From Chitinophagaceae bacterium (GTDB lineage Bacteria; Bacteroidota; Bacteroidia; Chitinophagales; Chitinophagaceae): a stretch of DNA of 64,000 nt. The stretch lies in contig JAHBTR010000001.1 of the NCBI GenBank assembly GCA_019638475.1, positions 124,001-188,000 on the forward strand, given 5' to 3'. Position 1 is the first letter of the stretch. Each line of letters opens with the position of its first letter. The notes beneath the pieces were generated by a model. The model ran no database searches, had not been told where the DNA came from, and saw nothing but the letters and a program-made list of their open reading frames with translations. This document shows, in pieces, positions 1 to 9,256 of the stretch. Made by a program: the position numbers and the translations under genes.

Positions 1-2
1 TA

Positions 3-200
3 GAAGAAGTGTGGGAAGAAATTATGGGCAACACTATTGCTAAATACACAGATAAAATTGAAATTGTTAATCAAACACTTTTTATTAGAACATATATTGC
101 TGCTTTAAAAAATGAATTAATGTTTCAAAAGCAACAAATCATTGACAGAGTAAATGAAAAATTTGGTGAAAAGGTCATTAACAATGTGGTGATACAATAA
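3..200 (+). CDS. DUF721 (DciA-like) protein, C-terminal part
   Basis: Only the 3' end of this gene is in the window; the frame stays open to the left edge after a TAG at bases 1-3 in that frame position, so the true start cannot be placed and GTG at 9 is probably internal. The visible part has the DUF721 pattern: a WEEIMG start, then TLFIRTYIAALKNEL and a hydrophobic/charged helix ending VINNVVIQ. DUF721 includes DciA, the ancestral loader of replicative helicase DnaB; in Bacteroidota it often follows recF. That role is inferred from the family only. If the TAG really is upstream in frame, the gene would be a truncated fragment. Confidence 0.55.
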   Translation, partial: EEVWEEIMGNTIAKYTDKIEIVNQTLFIRTYIAALKNELMFQKQQIIDRVNEKFGEKVINNVVIQ

Positions 201-212
201 AAGGCAATGTGG

Positions 213-1085
213 TTAAATATTTTCTATAATTGCCAAACAAGTTTTAATTAACTTTTCTACTGCTGCTGCACTGTCTTTACTAAATTCTTTTCTTACCCTG
301 TTGGCAATAATAACATTGATACTTAAACATTGATGACCCAATAATTTTCCTAAGCCATAAATAGCACTTGTTTCCATTTCAAAATTACTGATACGATGAT
401 TGCCAAAAGAAAAATCTGTAAGGTTATCTACTAATGTAGGATTGGAAATTCCTAACCTTAAAATTCTTCCTTGAGGTCCATAAAAACCAGGGCAGGTAAC
501 TGTAATACCTCTATGAAATCCTTCTACAAAATGCTTAATAATATTTGTACTACATGATGCAATATAAGGCTGAACATTGCCTGTAAGTTGTGTATGAGCA
601 ATAAAATGTTGAAGCAACTGTTGCTCTTCTGAATTCATTTGAAGCCTATAGAAATTTAATAAATTATCTAATCCTAAACCATGTGTACCACTTACTAAAC
701 CATCTACAGGAATATCGCCTTGCAATGAACCTGAAGTTCCCAAACGAATAATGGTTAATGGTGTATGTGTAGATTTGATTGTTCTATTAGTAAAGTCAAT
801 ATTTTTTAAAGCATCTAATTCGTTAAGAGCTATATCTATATTATCAGGTCCAATACCTGTAGAAATTACAGTAATTCTTTTTTTGCCTACATAACCTGTA
901 TGAGAAATAAACTCTCTATGTTGTCTTTTAACTTCAATTTTATCAAAGTATTTACTAACAATAGCTACTCTGTCAGGGTCGCCAACAGTAATAATAGTAT
1001 CAGCTAATTCATCTGGAGTTAAATCAATATGATAAATGCCTCCACGATTATTAATGATTAATTCAGATTCTTCTATTCTACTCAT
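213..1085 (-). CDS. Nucleoside (uridine) phosphorylase
   Basis: A 290-residue cytosolic enzyme of the PNP/UDP phosphorylase family, which cleaves a nucleoside with phosphate to a free base and ribose-1-phosphate for salvage. Visible motifs are the phosphate-binding GDPDRV at residues 35-40, STGIGPDN at 75-82, GTSGSL at 116-121 and the ribose-binding NFEMETSA at 234-241. The length fits uridine-phosphorylase-like members. It stands alone: the next minus-strand gene upstream starts at 2340 and the gap of 43 bases holds no terminator. An AATCTTTG box three bases before the ATG could be a -7 element giving an almost leaderless mRNA. Substrate (uridine or another nucleoside) cannot be settled from the sequence. 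Confidence 0.85.
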   Translation of the reverse strand: MSRIEESELIINNRGGIYHIDLTPDELADTIITVGDPDRVAIVSKYFDKIEVKRQHREFISHTGYVGKKRITVISTGIGPDNIDIALNELDALKNIDFTNRTIKSTHTPLTIIRLGTSGSLQGDIPVDGLVSGTHGLGLDNLLNFYRLQMNSEEQQLLQHFIAHTQLTGNVQPYIASCSTNIIKHFVEGFHRGITVTCPGFYGPQGRILRLGISNPTLVDNLTDFSFGNHRISNFEMETSAIYGLGKLLGHQCLSINVIIANRVRKEFSKDSAAAVEKLIKTCLAIIENI

Positions 1086-1128
1086 ATCAAAGATTTTGTT
1101 TTAAAACAATAAAGTTAAATGAATTTAT

Positions 1129-2340
1129 TTATTCAATAGATTTTATAGCACCATCTTGCTTTTTAATAAAGTATAAATGTTTATTTTCAAAATAGTCTAT
1201 ACTGGGCGTTGCATTTTTATTTAATATAGGTTGTATATTAAAGTCTGTAAAAATTTTAAATGTAGTATCAGAAGCTAAATAAGTAATAAAATCAGTTGGA
1301 TATTTTACCAATAAATGACAAAAATTATAAGTTATTTCATAGCCTTTTAAAAACCAATCGCTGGCTCTTGCATAAAATTTTTCTCTATAAATATCGGTCA
1401 AATATTTTCCAAAACCTTCTCCTCTTTTAAAGTTGTATGGAGTTGAGTAAATAATTTCAATGCCTTTAGTTATTTCATCCATTGAGGGTTTATTAAAATC
1501 TTTAATACCACTCCATGTAGGCATACCAACGGCTATAGAAGAATAATTTTTTAGAGCAGTAAGACTGTTTACTAATCTTATTCCAAAATTTTCATTTACA
1601 GTACCACAGATAACTACATTATTTTTGGTACTATCTAAAGCATTTCTTAATTGGTTGGTAGAAAAAGAATCTGATAATATTACTGTTTTATATTTTAAAG
1701 CAACAGAGGGTGTTAGTTCACCCATTTCAGTAAAAATATTTTCAATGTCATTTTCTAATTTTCCTTTTCGTTTTATATAAATTAAATTTTTTGCTGAATG
1801 ATTTTTTTGTATGTATTTATATATTCCTTCACAATGAGAACGAAGAGAAGAGTTTAGTAAAACAAAATAAGGGTTGTCTTCTACCCCACCATCATTAGGA
1901 TAAGTAGCAGAAATTAATGGTATTTTTTTATGCTTTGCAAAATCTGCTAAAGGCTTTATTTCATTTCTATCTTTAAAAGATACAATCATTAAAGAAACAC
2001 TATCCCACACTTTTTGAGCCAATACTTTTTTTATAGGTAGTGTTTTACTTTTAGTGTCAAAGAATAAAATTTCTAATGGCATTTTTTCACTTTGCAGTGA
2101 ATCTATTGCCATCATTACACCATTATAAAAATCTAACCCAGGTAAAATTTTTCTTGGTAAAGCATTTCCTGTTATTTTAAATATATCTCCATTAAATGCA
2201 GAGTCTATAAATATAGGTGCTAATACAGCTACTTTATAAATAACTTTTGTAGAGCTATCTATGGTAGTAGTAGTATCAGTTTGTGCATTTCCTGTAAAAA
2301 AACTTTGTATAAAAATTATTAATAGAAAAATATATTTCAT
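1129..2340 (-). CDS. Exported type 1 periplasmic-binding-protein-like protein
   Basis: A 403-residue protein that starts with a clear signal peptide (MKYIFLLIIFIQSFFTGNAQ, cleavage after AQ). The mature part has the layout of the type 1 periplasmic binding fold used by branched-chain amino acid receptors: KVAVLAPIFID near residue 35, a GLDFYNGVMMAIDSL helix near 68-82, then alternating strands and helices with PLISATYPNDGGV near 140. In Bacteroidota such proteins usually have no dedicated ABC permease beside them, and none is visible here, so a cell-envelope role unrelated to transport is possible. No LysM domain is seen. The gene may be co-transcribed with the nucleoside phosphorylase downstream, but that is only inferred from spacing. 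Confidence 0.6.
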   Translation of the reverse strand: MKYIFLLIIFIQSFFTGNAQTDTTTTIDSSTKVIYKVAVLAPIFIDSAFNGDIFKITGNALPRKILPGLDFYNGVMMAIDSLQSEKMPLEILFFDTKSKTLPIKKVLAQKVWDSVSLMIVSFKDRNEIKPLADFAKHKKIPLISATYPNDGGVEDNPYFVLLNSSLRSHCEGIYKYIQKNHSAKNLIYIKRKGKLENDIENIFTEMGELTPSVALKYKTVILSDSFSTNQLRNALDSTKNNVVICGTVNENFGIRLVNSLTALKNYSSIAVGMPTWSGIKDFNKPSMDEITKGIEIIYSTPYNFKRGEGFGKYLTDIYREKFYARASDWFLKGYEITYNFCHLLVKYPTDFITYLASDTTFKIFTDFNIQPILNKNATPSIDYFENKHLYFIKKQDGAIKSIE

Positions 2341-2395
2341 ATCATACTTAAATTGCTTAATTAGTATAAATATAGTGCCAAAATTTTAAAATTCA

Positions 2396-3931
2396 TTATT
2401 CCCACTCTATAGTAGCTGGAGGTTTACTACTAATATCATACACTACCCTATTAATACCTCTTACATTATTAATAATTTCATTAGACACATTGGCTAAAAA
2501 GTTGTAAGGCAAATGTGCCCAATCTGCAGTCATTCCATCTACACTTGTAACTGCTCTTAATGCTACAGTATATTCATAAGTTCTTTCATCTCCCATTACG
2601 CCAACACTTTTTACAGGCAATAAAATTGTACCAGCTTGCCAAACTTGGTTATACAAACCTGCTGTTTTTAACTGTTGCATATAAATAGCATCTGCATCTT
2701 GTAATAATTGTACTTTTTCTTCAGTTATTTCTCCTAAAATTCTAATAGCAAGACCAGGTCCTGGGAAAGGATGTCTATTAATCATCTCTTCAGGAATGCC
2801 TAATTCTAAACCCACTTTTCTTACCTCATCTTTAAATAAAAAACGAAGAGGTTCTACTAATGCTAAGTGCATAGTATCTGGCAAACCTCCTACGTTATGA
2901 TGGCTTTTTATTGTAGCACTTGGACCATGTACACTTACACTTTCTATTACATCAGGATAAATAGTTCCTTGCCCTAAAAATTTTGCTTCATTTATTTTTT
3001 GTGCCTCTTTTTGAAATACATCAATAAACAGTTTACCAATTATTTTTCTTTTTTGTTCAGGGTCAGTTTTATCTTTTAAAGCATCGTAAAATAATTGCTT
3101 TGCATTAATACCTGTAACATTCAAATCTAATTGCTGATAGGTTTTCAGCACTTGTTCAAATTCATTTTTTCTGAGTACTCCATTATCTACAAAAATACCA
3201 TGTAGTTTTTTACCAACTGCTTTACTGATAAGCATAGCAGCTACAGTACTATCTACACCACCACTTAAAGCCATTATTACATGAGCATTGCCAATTTGTT
3301 TTTGTAGTGCTGCTATCGTTTCTTGTACAAAAGATGTAGGTGTCCAATCTTGTTTACAATGACAAACTTCAACTAAAAAATTTTTGATAATATTTTTTCC
3401 TTCAGATGAATGATATACTTCTGGGTGAAACTGTAATCCATACAATGGATATGTATTGGTAGTAATTTTTTTAAATGCAGCTATAGGAATATTTTCTGTA
3501 GTAGCTAAAGTGATAAAATTTTCAGGTAATAATGCAATGCTATCACTATGGCTCATCCAAACTTGTGAGTTATTATTAATATGGGTAAATAAAATATCTT
3601 GTTGTTCAATTTGTAGTGCAGCACGTCCATATTCTCTTTTATTACTTTTATCTACTCTTCCTCCAAATTCTTTTGCAGTAAGTTGTGCTCCATAACAAAT
3701 ACCTAAAACGGGTACTTGTTGTACAAAATGAGCAATATTAACAGCAGGATTATTTGTATCATTTACACTATATGGGCTACCACTTAAAATAATGCCTTTT
3801 ATTGAATTGTCTATTTCAAAAGGTTTATTATAAGGAATAATTTCACAATAAATATTGGCTTCTCTTACACAGCGAGCAATGAGTTGTGTAAACTGACTAC
3901 CAAAGTCTAAAATGAGCATTTTTTCTGTCAT
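2396..3931 (-). CDS. guaA: GMP synthase (glutamine-hydrolysing)
   Basis: Converts XMP to GMP with ATP and the amide of glutamine. The 511 residues are full length for a two-domain GuaA. The N-terminal class I glutamine amidotransferase shows Cys79 in VLGICYGAQ and His169/Glu171 in QFHPEV. The ATP-pyrophosphatase domain has the P-loop SGGVDS at 223-228. The C-terminal dimerisation domain ends with the family's [20 protein letters not shown] box at 3936-3943 on the minus strand lies a few bases before the ATG and could be its promoter. The neighbours are unrelated. Confidence 0.97.
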   Translation of the reverse strand: MTEKMLILDFGSQFTQLIARCVREANIYCEIIPYNKPFEIDNSIKGIILSGSPYSVNDTNNPAVNIAHFVQQVPVLGICYGAQLTAKEFGGRVDKSNKREYGRAALQIEQQDILFTHINNNSQVWMSHSDSIALLPENFITLATTENIPIAAFKKITTNTYPLYGLQFHPEVYHSSEGKNIIKNFLVEVCHCKQDWTPTSFVQETIAALQKQIGNAHVIMALSGGVDSTVAAMLISKAVGKKLHGIFVDNGVLRKNEFEQVLKTYQQLDLNVTGINAKQLFYDALKDKTDPEQKRKIIGKLFIDVFQKEAQKINEAKFLGQGTIYPDVIESVSVHGPSATIKSHHNVGGLPDTMHLALVEPLRFLFKDEVRKVGLELGIPEEMINRHPFPGPGLAIRILGEITEEKVQLLQDADAIYMQQLKTAGLYNQVWQAGTILLPVKSVGVMGDERTYEYTVALRAVTSVDGMTADWAHLPYNFLANVSNEIINNVRGINRVVYDISSKPPATIEWE

Positions 3932-4070
3932 GCAACGAAGATAAGTTTTTGCTTAATGATAGGAATATTTGAAAAGAAATATTGTGTTTTTTCAAACACA
4001 TTTTTGAAGAAAATGTAAGTACAAGGTTAAATCAAAGTGAAATAGATTTTATACACAATACTTAAAACAA

Positions 4071-4096
4071 AACTGCCCTGATTTTTCAGGGCAGTT
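4071..4096 (-). terminator. Intrinsic terminator of the OmpA-family gene
   Basis: A perfect 11-bp stem (AACTGCCCTGA at 4071-4081 with TCAGGGCAGTT at 4086-4096) closes a TTTT loop. Read on the minus strand it lies 22 bases past the stop at 4118 and is followed by a T-rich run, so it ends that transcript. It is strong enough to work in both directions. Confidence 0.85.
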
Positions 4097-4117
4097 GTAT
4101 ATTTTATGAGATAGATA

Positions 4118-5491
4118 TTATTTAATTTCTATCAATTTTAATTCTACTCTTCTGTTCATAGCTCTACCAGCAGCAGTTTTATTATCTCCAATTGGATTTT
4201 CTGGTCCATATCCTTTTGCAGATAAACGGCTTGCATCAATACCTTTCTTTTTAAAGTAAGCTAAAACAGCATTGGCACGTGATTGAGAAAGTTTAAGATT
4301 AGATGCAGCTTTACCTACATTATCTGTATATCCTTCTATATCTATGCCTAATGTTTCATTGCCTTTTTCATTTAATAATGCTACAACAGTATCTAAAGAT
4401 TTGTAGCTCTTAGCCAATAAAGTATATTTACCTGTAGCAAAATAAATATTCTTAGCTGCCATTTCTACTTTTTTCTTTTTCTCTTCTGTAATGATAGGGC
4501 AACCTTGATTAGATGCAGGTCCTGCAATAGTAGGACATTTATCTTCTTCATCATTAACACCATCTTTATCAGTATCTGGTATTGGACAACCTTGATAACG
4601 TGCTAATCCTGGTACAGTAGGGCATTTGTCTTCTTCATCATTAATACCATCTTTATCAGTATCTGGTATTGGACAACCATGATATTTAGCTACACCTGGA
4701 ACAGTAGGGCATTTGTCTTCTTCATCATTAATTCCATCGTTATCAGTATCTGGTATTGGACAACCATCATATTTTGCTATACCTGGCACAGTAGGGCATT
4801 TATCTAAGCTATCTACAATACCATCTTTATCTGTATCAACAGGCTCAACCTTTTTAGGAGGCATTGGAGCTTCTACTGGTTTTTCTACTACTTTCTTTTC
4901 AACTAATGGAGTCCCTATTCCTAATGAATAATTCAAATTATAATTAGTAGTAGTATGCGTAATAGGAATATTTAATGAAACATCTGTAAATAAAAATGCA
5001 TCACCCCCGCCTAAGTTTACTTGAAAACCGCCTCCAAAAGGCATAAATGCACCAAAATAAGAACCTCCCAACATACTGGCACCTACACCTCCTGATACAT
5101 AAGGTACTAATGTATATTTATCAGTTAATAACTTTAAACGAACAGTAGCATCTAACTCTAATAAAAACTTCTCAGAATTTAATGTTTTACCTTTTAAGAA
5201 AGGATACTTTACAAAACTTCCACGTAGGTTTGAAGCAAAATCTATATGGTTAGATAATCCTTTCAAATAAGTTACACCCAATCCTGGGTACATTTCAGAA
5301 AGTTTTGCCCATTGATTATTGCCTAAAACTGAAGATAAAGATGTAGTCCCTACTCTATCAGGTGTTACAAAATCTTTCATAAAAAAGTTAATACTAAGTG
5401 TTGGTCTTTTCTTATAATCAGTTTTATTTGATTGTGCAAAAGATGCAGTTGTCATAGATATAACAACTAACAAAAGAAAAATTTTCTTCAT
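4118..5491 (-). CDS. OmpA-family outer membrane protein with TSP3 repeats
   Basis: A 457-residue envelope protein that ties the outer membrane to peptidoglycan. I chose the ATG at 5491 because it opens directly on a signal peptide (MKKIFLLLVVISMTTASFAQ); an upstream ATG would add eight residues. After the signal comes a beta-barrel-like region to about residue 205, a Pro/Val linker, four thrombospondin type 3 calcium-binding repeats (DTDKDGINDEEDKCPTVPG pattern, two Cys each), and a C-terminal OmpA domain with NIYFATGKYTL and the peptidoglycan-binding core EGYTDNVGKAASNLKLS...RANAV. The gene is monocistronic and followed by a strong terminator. The barrel class is less certain than the other two parts. 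Confidence 0.93.
   Translation of the reverse strand: MKKIFLLLVVISMTTASFAQSNKTDYKKRPTLSINFFMKDFVTPDRVGTTSLSSVLGNNQWAKLSEMYPGLGVTYLKGLSNHIDFASNLRGSFVKYPFLKGKTLNSEKFLLELDATVRLKLLTDKYTLVPYVSGGVGASMLGGSYFGAFMPFGGGFQVNLGGGDAFLFTDVSLNIPITHTTTNYNLNYSLGIGTPLVEKKVVEKPVEAPMPPKKVEPVDTDKDGIVDSLDKCPTVPGIAKYDGCPIPDTDNDGINDEEDKCPTVPGVAKYHGCPIPDTDKDGINDEEDKCPTVPGLARYQGCPIPDTDKDGVNDEEDKCPTIAGPASNQGCPIITEEKKKKVEMAAKNIYFATGKYTLLAKSYKSLDTVVALLNEKGNETLGIDIEGYTDNVGKAASNLKLSQSRANAVLAYFKKKGIDASRLSAKGYGPENPIGDNKTAAGRAMNRRVELKLIEIK
4494..4840 (-). repeat. Four 87-bp tandem TSP3 repeats
   Basis: Four in-frame 29-codon units inside the OmpA-family gene encode DTDxDGxxDxxDKCPTxxGxxxxxGCPIP. The central copies are nearly identical at the nucleotide level, so copy number could change by recombination without breaking the frame. 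Confidence 0.9.
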
Positions 5492-5592
5492 ATTACATTT
5501 AATTAATTCATGCAAAATTAAGGATGTGAAATAAAATAAACGAATTTTACTTATTCACTTTTGAATATTTTTTAAACAATCTGTCTATAATT

Positions 5593-5678
5593 GGCAGTAT
5601 TAACCATATACTGCCCTTTAAGAATAGCATTTTTTAGGCTTTTTTAGGGTAAAGCTATAGAGGGATTTTTTTAGCTTT
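5593..5678. other. Two hairpins between the OmpA gene and gcvP
   Basis: The 246-base gap 5492-5737 holds no gene. It contains GGCAGTAT/ATACTGCC (5593-5600 with 5608-5615) and AAAGCTA/TAGCTTT (5651-5657 with 5672-5678) around T-rich stretches. The second could terminate gcvP on the minus strand, although neither is a textbook terminator. Confidence 0.45.
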
Positions 5679-5737
5679 ATCATCTGACTACATATAGTTA
5701 ATCCATAACTCTCAAGTCTTCATTTTCTTTCAACTTC

Positions 5738-8617
5738 TTAACTCTCTACATAACTTTCAATAGGCTCACAAGTGCAAATTAAATTTCTGTCGCCATGTGT
5801 ATTATTAACTCTTGATACACTTGCCCAAAATTTATTTTGTTTTACATATTGTAATGGAAAAGCAGCTTGTTCTCTTGTATAGGAATGTGTCCAATCATTA
5901 GCACAAATTACAGCTTGTGTATGTGGTGCATTTTTTAAAGGATTATCTGCTTTATCATAAGTGCCATTTTCTATGGAAGCTATTTCTTTTCTGATAGAAA
6001 TTAAGGCATCACAAAAACGGTCAAGCTCTGCTTTATCTTCACTTTCTGTAGGTTCTATCATAATAGTTCCTGCAACAGGAAAACTCATAGTTGGTGCATG
6101 AAAACCATAATCCATCAAACGTTTAGCCACATCTTCTGCTTCAATACCTGCTATTTGTTTAAATGGTCTTAAATCAACTATAAATTCATGAGCACAAGTT
6201 CCATTAGCACCAGTATATAAAATAGCATAATGTTCTTTTAATCTTTCCTTCATATAGTTAGCATTTAAAATAGCATATTCAGTAGCCATTTTTATACCAT
6301 CATATCCTAACATTTTTATGTAAGCATAGCTTATTAATAAAATAGATGCACTACCAAAAGGTGCAGCACTTACAGCATGACTACTATGGACTGTGGACTG
6401 TGGGCTGTGAACTTCTACATGAATTGGTAAATGTTTGGCTAAATGAGCTTTTACACAAATTGGTCCAACTCCTGGACCTCCTCCTCCATGAGGTATAGCA
6501 AATGTTTTGTGCAAGTTTAAATGACAAACATCTGCTCCTATAATACCTGGAGAAGTTAAACCTACTTGTGCATTCATATTAGCTCCATCCATATACACTT
6601 GTCCTCCATTATCATGTATAATAGCACATATTTCTTTTATTCCTTCTTCAAACACTCCATAAGTACTTGGATAAGTAACCATTAATGCTCCTAAGTTTTC
6701 TTTATGTTGTTCTGCTTTTGCTTTTAAATCTGCAATATCAATAGTACCATCTTCATTACTTTTTACAACAACTACTTTCATACCTGCCATTACAGCACTT
6801 GCAGGGTTTGTACCATGTGCAGAAATTGGAATTAACACAACATTTCTATGTGCATTATTATTGGCTTTATGATAAGCCATAATAGTTAGCAATCCTGCAT
6901 ATTCTCCTTGTGCACCACTATTTGGTTGTAAGCTACAAGCATCAAAACCAGTGATGTTGCATAAGAAATCTGATAGTTCATTGATAATTTGTATCATACC
7001 TTCTGCCTGATTAATAGGAACAAAAGGATGCAACTGACTAAACTCTGCCCAACTAACAGGCATCATTTCTGTAGCTGCATTTAATTTCATGGTACAGCTA
7101 CCTAATGAAATCATGCTTGTATTTAAAGAAAGGTCTTTATTTTCTAATTGTTTTATATAACGCATCATTTGGCTTTCACTTCTGAAAGTATTGAATATAG
7201 GATGTGTTAAATATTCAGAAGTTCTTGTAGCATAAGAAGGAATAGCAGTAAGTATATCTTCACTATCAAATTCTATTTCAGCCTCATTTTTTCCTAAACT
7301 TTCTGCAAATACATACACAATATCCAATACATCTTTTTGTGTAGTCGTTTCATCTAAACTAATGCTTATTAAATTTTCATTGATATAACGAAAGTTGATT
7401 TGATGTTTTTCTGCTATTGCTTTAATAGAAGCAGTATTGGCTTCTACAGCTATTGTATCAAAGTAGGCAGTATTGATATTTTTAAATCCTAATGCTTGTA
7501 AACTATTGCTCAAAACTTGTGTTAATAAAGCTACACGTGTAGCAATATTTTTTAACCCCTCTGCACCATGATATATTGCATACATAGCAGCCATATTTGC
7601 TAACAATGCTTGTGCTGTACAAATATTGCTGGTTGCTTTTTCTCTTTTAATGTGTTGCTCTCTTGTTTGCAATGCCATTCGTAAAGCTCTATTTCCTTTA
7701 GCATCTATACTTACACCAATAATTCTACCTGGTATGCCTCTTTTAAAGTCATCTTTAGTTGCAAAAAAAGCAGCATGAGGACCCCCAAAACCTAATGGCA
7801 CACCAAAACGTTGAGAGTTGCCTACTGCAACATCTGCACCTAATTCGCCTGGAGAAGTTAATAATGTTAATGCTAATAAATCTGTAGCCATAACTACAAA
7901 GCCTCCTATGGCATGTACATTATTAATAAAATTTCTATAATCATCTATAGCTCCAAAATTATTAGGATATTGAATTAATGCACCAAAATAACTTTCATCT
8001 AATGGTGCATTGGTATAGTTGCCAAAAGCTAATTCAATATTTAAAGGAGTAGCCCTTGTAATTAATACATCTTTTGTTTGTGGGAAAACGGCTTCATCTA
8101 CAAAAAATTTTTTCTTCTTTTCTGTATCACCATGATGATAAAACATACTCATTGCTTCTGCTGCTGCTGTGGCTTCATCTAATAAAGAAGCATTTGCTAA
8201 AGGTAAGCCTGTTAAATCGCTTACCATAGTCTGAAAGTTTAATAAACTTTCTAAACGACCTTGACTTATTTCTGCTTGATAAGGTGTGTATTGTGTGTAC
8301 CAACCTGGGTTTTCAAAAATATTACGCAGTATAACACTTGGTGTAATAGTATTATAATAACCTTGACCTATATAGGTTTTAAATAGTTTATTTTTTGCTG
8401 CTACTGTTTTTACATCATTCAAATATTCATACTCACTAATAGCTGAAGGGGTTTGTAGGTTATTTTGTAACCTAATACCTTTTGGTACAGTTTTATCAAC
8501 CAATTCATCTATACTATTGATACCAATAGTTTGTAACATTTCTTTAGTATCAGTACTGTTAGCTGTTCCTATATGTCTTTTTTGAAACTCTGTGCTTTGC
8601 TGTTGAAATAAATTCAT
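5738..8617 (-). CDS. gcvP: Glycine dehydrogenase (decarboxylating), P protein
   Basis: The P protein of the glycine cleavage system: it decarboxylates glycine with PLP and passes the aminomethyl group to the lipoyl H protein. At 959 residues it is the single-chain form, with both halves present. The PLP lysine lies in [18 protein letters not shown] near residue 705, followed by the glycine-rich loop; [12 protein letters not shown] is also intact. Between the HLPIHVEV and AVSAAPFG blocks (about residue 735-745), a normally variable loop contains [11 protein letters not shown], encoded by an imperfect heptamer repeat (see 6384-6411). gcvT and gcvH are not beside it. A TACCTTTG -7 box lies 27 bases before the ATG. 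Confidence 0.96.
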   Translation of the reverse strand: MNLFQQQSTEFQKRHIGTANSTDTKEMLQTIGINSIDELVDKTVPKGIRLQNNLQTPSAISEYEYLNDVKTVAAKNKLFKTYIGQGYYNTITPSVILRNIFENPGWYTQYTPYQAEISQGRLESLLNFQTMVSDLTGLPLANASLLDEATAAAEAMSMFYHHGDTEKKKKFFVDEAVFPQTKDVLITRATPLNIELAFGNYTNAPLDESYFGALIQYPNNFGAIDDYRNFINNVHAIGGFVVMATDLLALTLLTSPGELGADVAVGNSQRFGVPLGFGGPHAAFFATKDDFKRGIPGRIIGVSIDAKGNRALRMALQTREQHIKREKATSNICTAQALLANMAAMYAIYHGAEGLKNIATRVALLTQVLSNSLQALGFKNINTAYFDTIAVEANTASIKAIAEKHQINFRYINENLISISLDETTTQKDVLDIVYVFAESLGKNEAEIEFDSEDILTAIPSYATRTSEYLTHPIFNTFRSESQMMRYIKQLENKDLSLNTSMISLGSCTMKLNAATEMMPVSWAEFSQLHPFVPINQAEGMIQIINELSDFLCNITGFDACSLQPNSGAQGEYAGLLTIMAYHKANNNAHRNVVLIPISAHGTNPASAVMAGMKVVVVKSNEDGTIDIADLKAKAEQHKENLGALMVTYPSTYGVFEEGIKEICAIIHDNGGQVYMDGANMNAQVGLTSPGIIGADVCHLNLHKTFAIPHGGGGPGVGPICVKAHLAKHLPIHVEVHSPQSTVHSSHAVSAAPFGSASILLISYAYIKMLGYDGIKMATEYAILNANYMKERLKEHYAILYTGANGTCAHEFIVDLRPFKQIAGIEAEDVAKRLMDYGFHAPTMSFPVAGTIMIEPTESEDKAELDRFCDALISIRKEIASIENGTYDKADNPLKNAPHTQAVICANDWTHSYTREQAAFPLQYVKQNKFWASVSRVNNTHGDRNLICTCEPIESYVES
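6384..6411 (-). repeat. Heptamer repeat inside gcvP
   Basis: Four imperfect seven-base units (plus-strand CTATGGA, CTGTGGA, CTGTGGG, CTGTGAA) lie inside the gcvP reading frame and encode part of [11 protein letters not shown]. The unit matches, on the other strand, the CAGTCCA repeat found twice in valS 45 kb away. Confidence 0.85.
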
Positions 8618-8643
8618 ATTGAAAAATATTTAAAAAATTGCCG

Positions 8644-8651
8644 CAAAGGTA
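8644..8651 (-). promoter_or_regulatory. gcvP -7 promoter element
   Basis: TACCTTTG on the minus strand is an exact match to the Bacteroidota -7 consensus TA-N2-TTTG, 26 bases before the gcvP ATG. No convincing -33 TTTG box was seen. No glycine riboswitch is present in this short leader. Confidence 0.6.
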
Positions 8652-8773
8652 AGCTGTAAAGAAATACTAATAGGTGTTTGATATGAGATAATGTCATTAA
8701 ATGTGGATAAAACTAAGTTATATATCAATATAATTACCTCAAAGTCTTATTATCATTCTACTATCTTTGACTT

Positions 8774-9253
8774 ATGGAGGTAAATCTTTCAGATAATTGG
8801 CAAAAGAAAAGTGCTGAAAAGCAAAAACAATACAAAACTTTTTTGCAACGTGCAGATAAAAATAAAGTACTGAAACAATTACCTAATCTGCACGAAGAAG
8901 CTTTTGAAAAAATAGATTGTTTAACTTGTGCTGCTTGTTGTAAAAATTATTCCCCTCGTTTTAAAACACCAGACATTAAACGAATAAGTAAGCATTTAAA
9001 AATGAAGGAAAGTGTTTTTATTGACACTTATTTAAACTTAGATAAAGATGGAGATTATGTAGTAAAATCAACACCATGCCCATTTTTAGGAAAAGATAAT
9101 TATTGTAGCATTTATAAACATCGTCCAAGCGATTGTCAAAGATTTCCTTATACCAATGAAGATGTTTTATTGAAGCGACCACAAATCACTTTAAAAAATG
9201 CAACTTTTTGCCCTGCTGTTTTTTATGTTATGGAGAAACTGACAGAAAAATAA
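8774..9253 (+). CDS. YkgJ-family cysteine cluster protein
   Basis: A 159-residue cytosolic protein of the YkgJ/UPF0153 family, thought to chelate zinc or iron; its cellular role is not known. Eight cysteines are visible in the family pattern: DCLTCAACC near residues 48-56, then TPCPFLGKDNYCSIYKHRPSDC near 96-117 and a further FCPAVF near the end. A TATCTTTG box at 8762-8769 sits just four bases before the ATG, so the transcript may be leaderless or nearly so. It converges on asnB with only three bases between the two stop codons and no hairpin terminator. Confidence 0.85.
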   Translation: MEVNLSDNWQKKSAEKQKQYKTFLQRADKNKVLKQLPNLHEEAFEKIDCLTCAACCKNYSPRFKTPDIKRISKHLKMKESVFIDTYLNLDKDGDYVVKSTPCPFLGKDNYCSIYKHRPSDCQRFPYTNEDVLLKRPQITLKNATFCPAVFYVMEKLTEK

Positions 9254-9256
9254 TTG

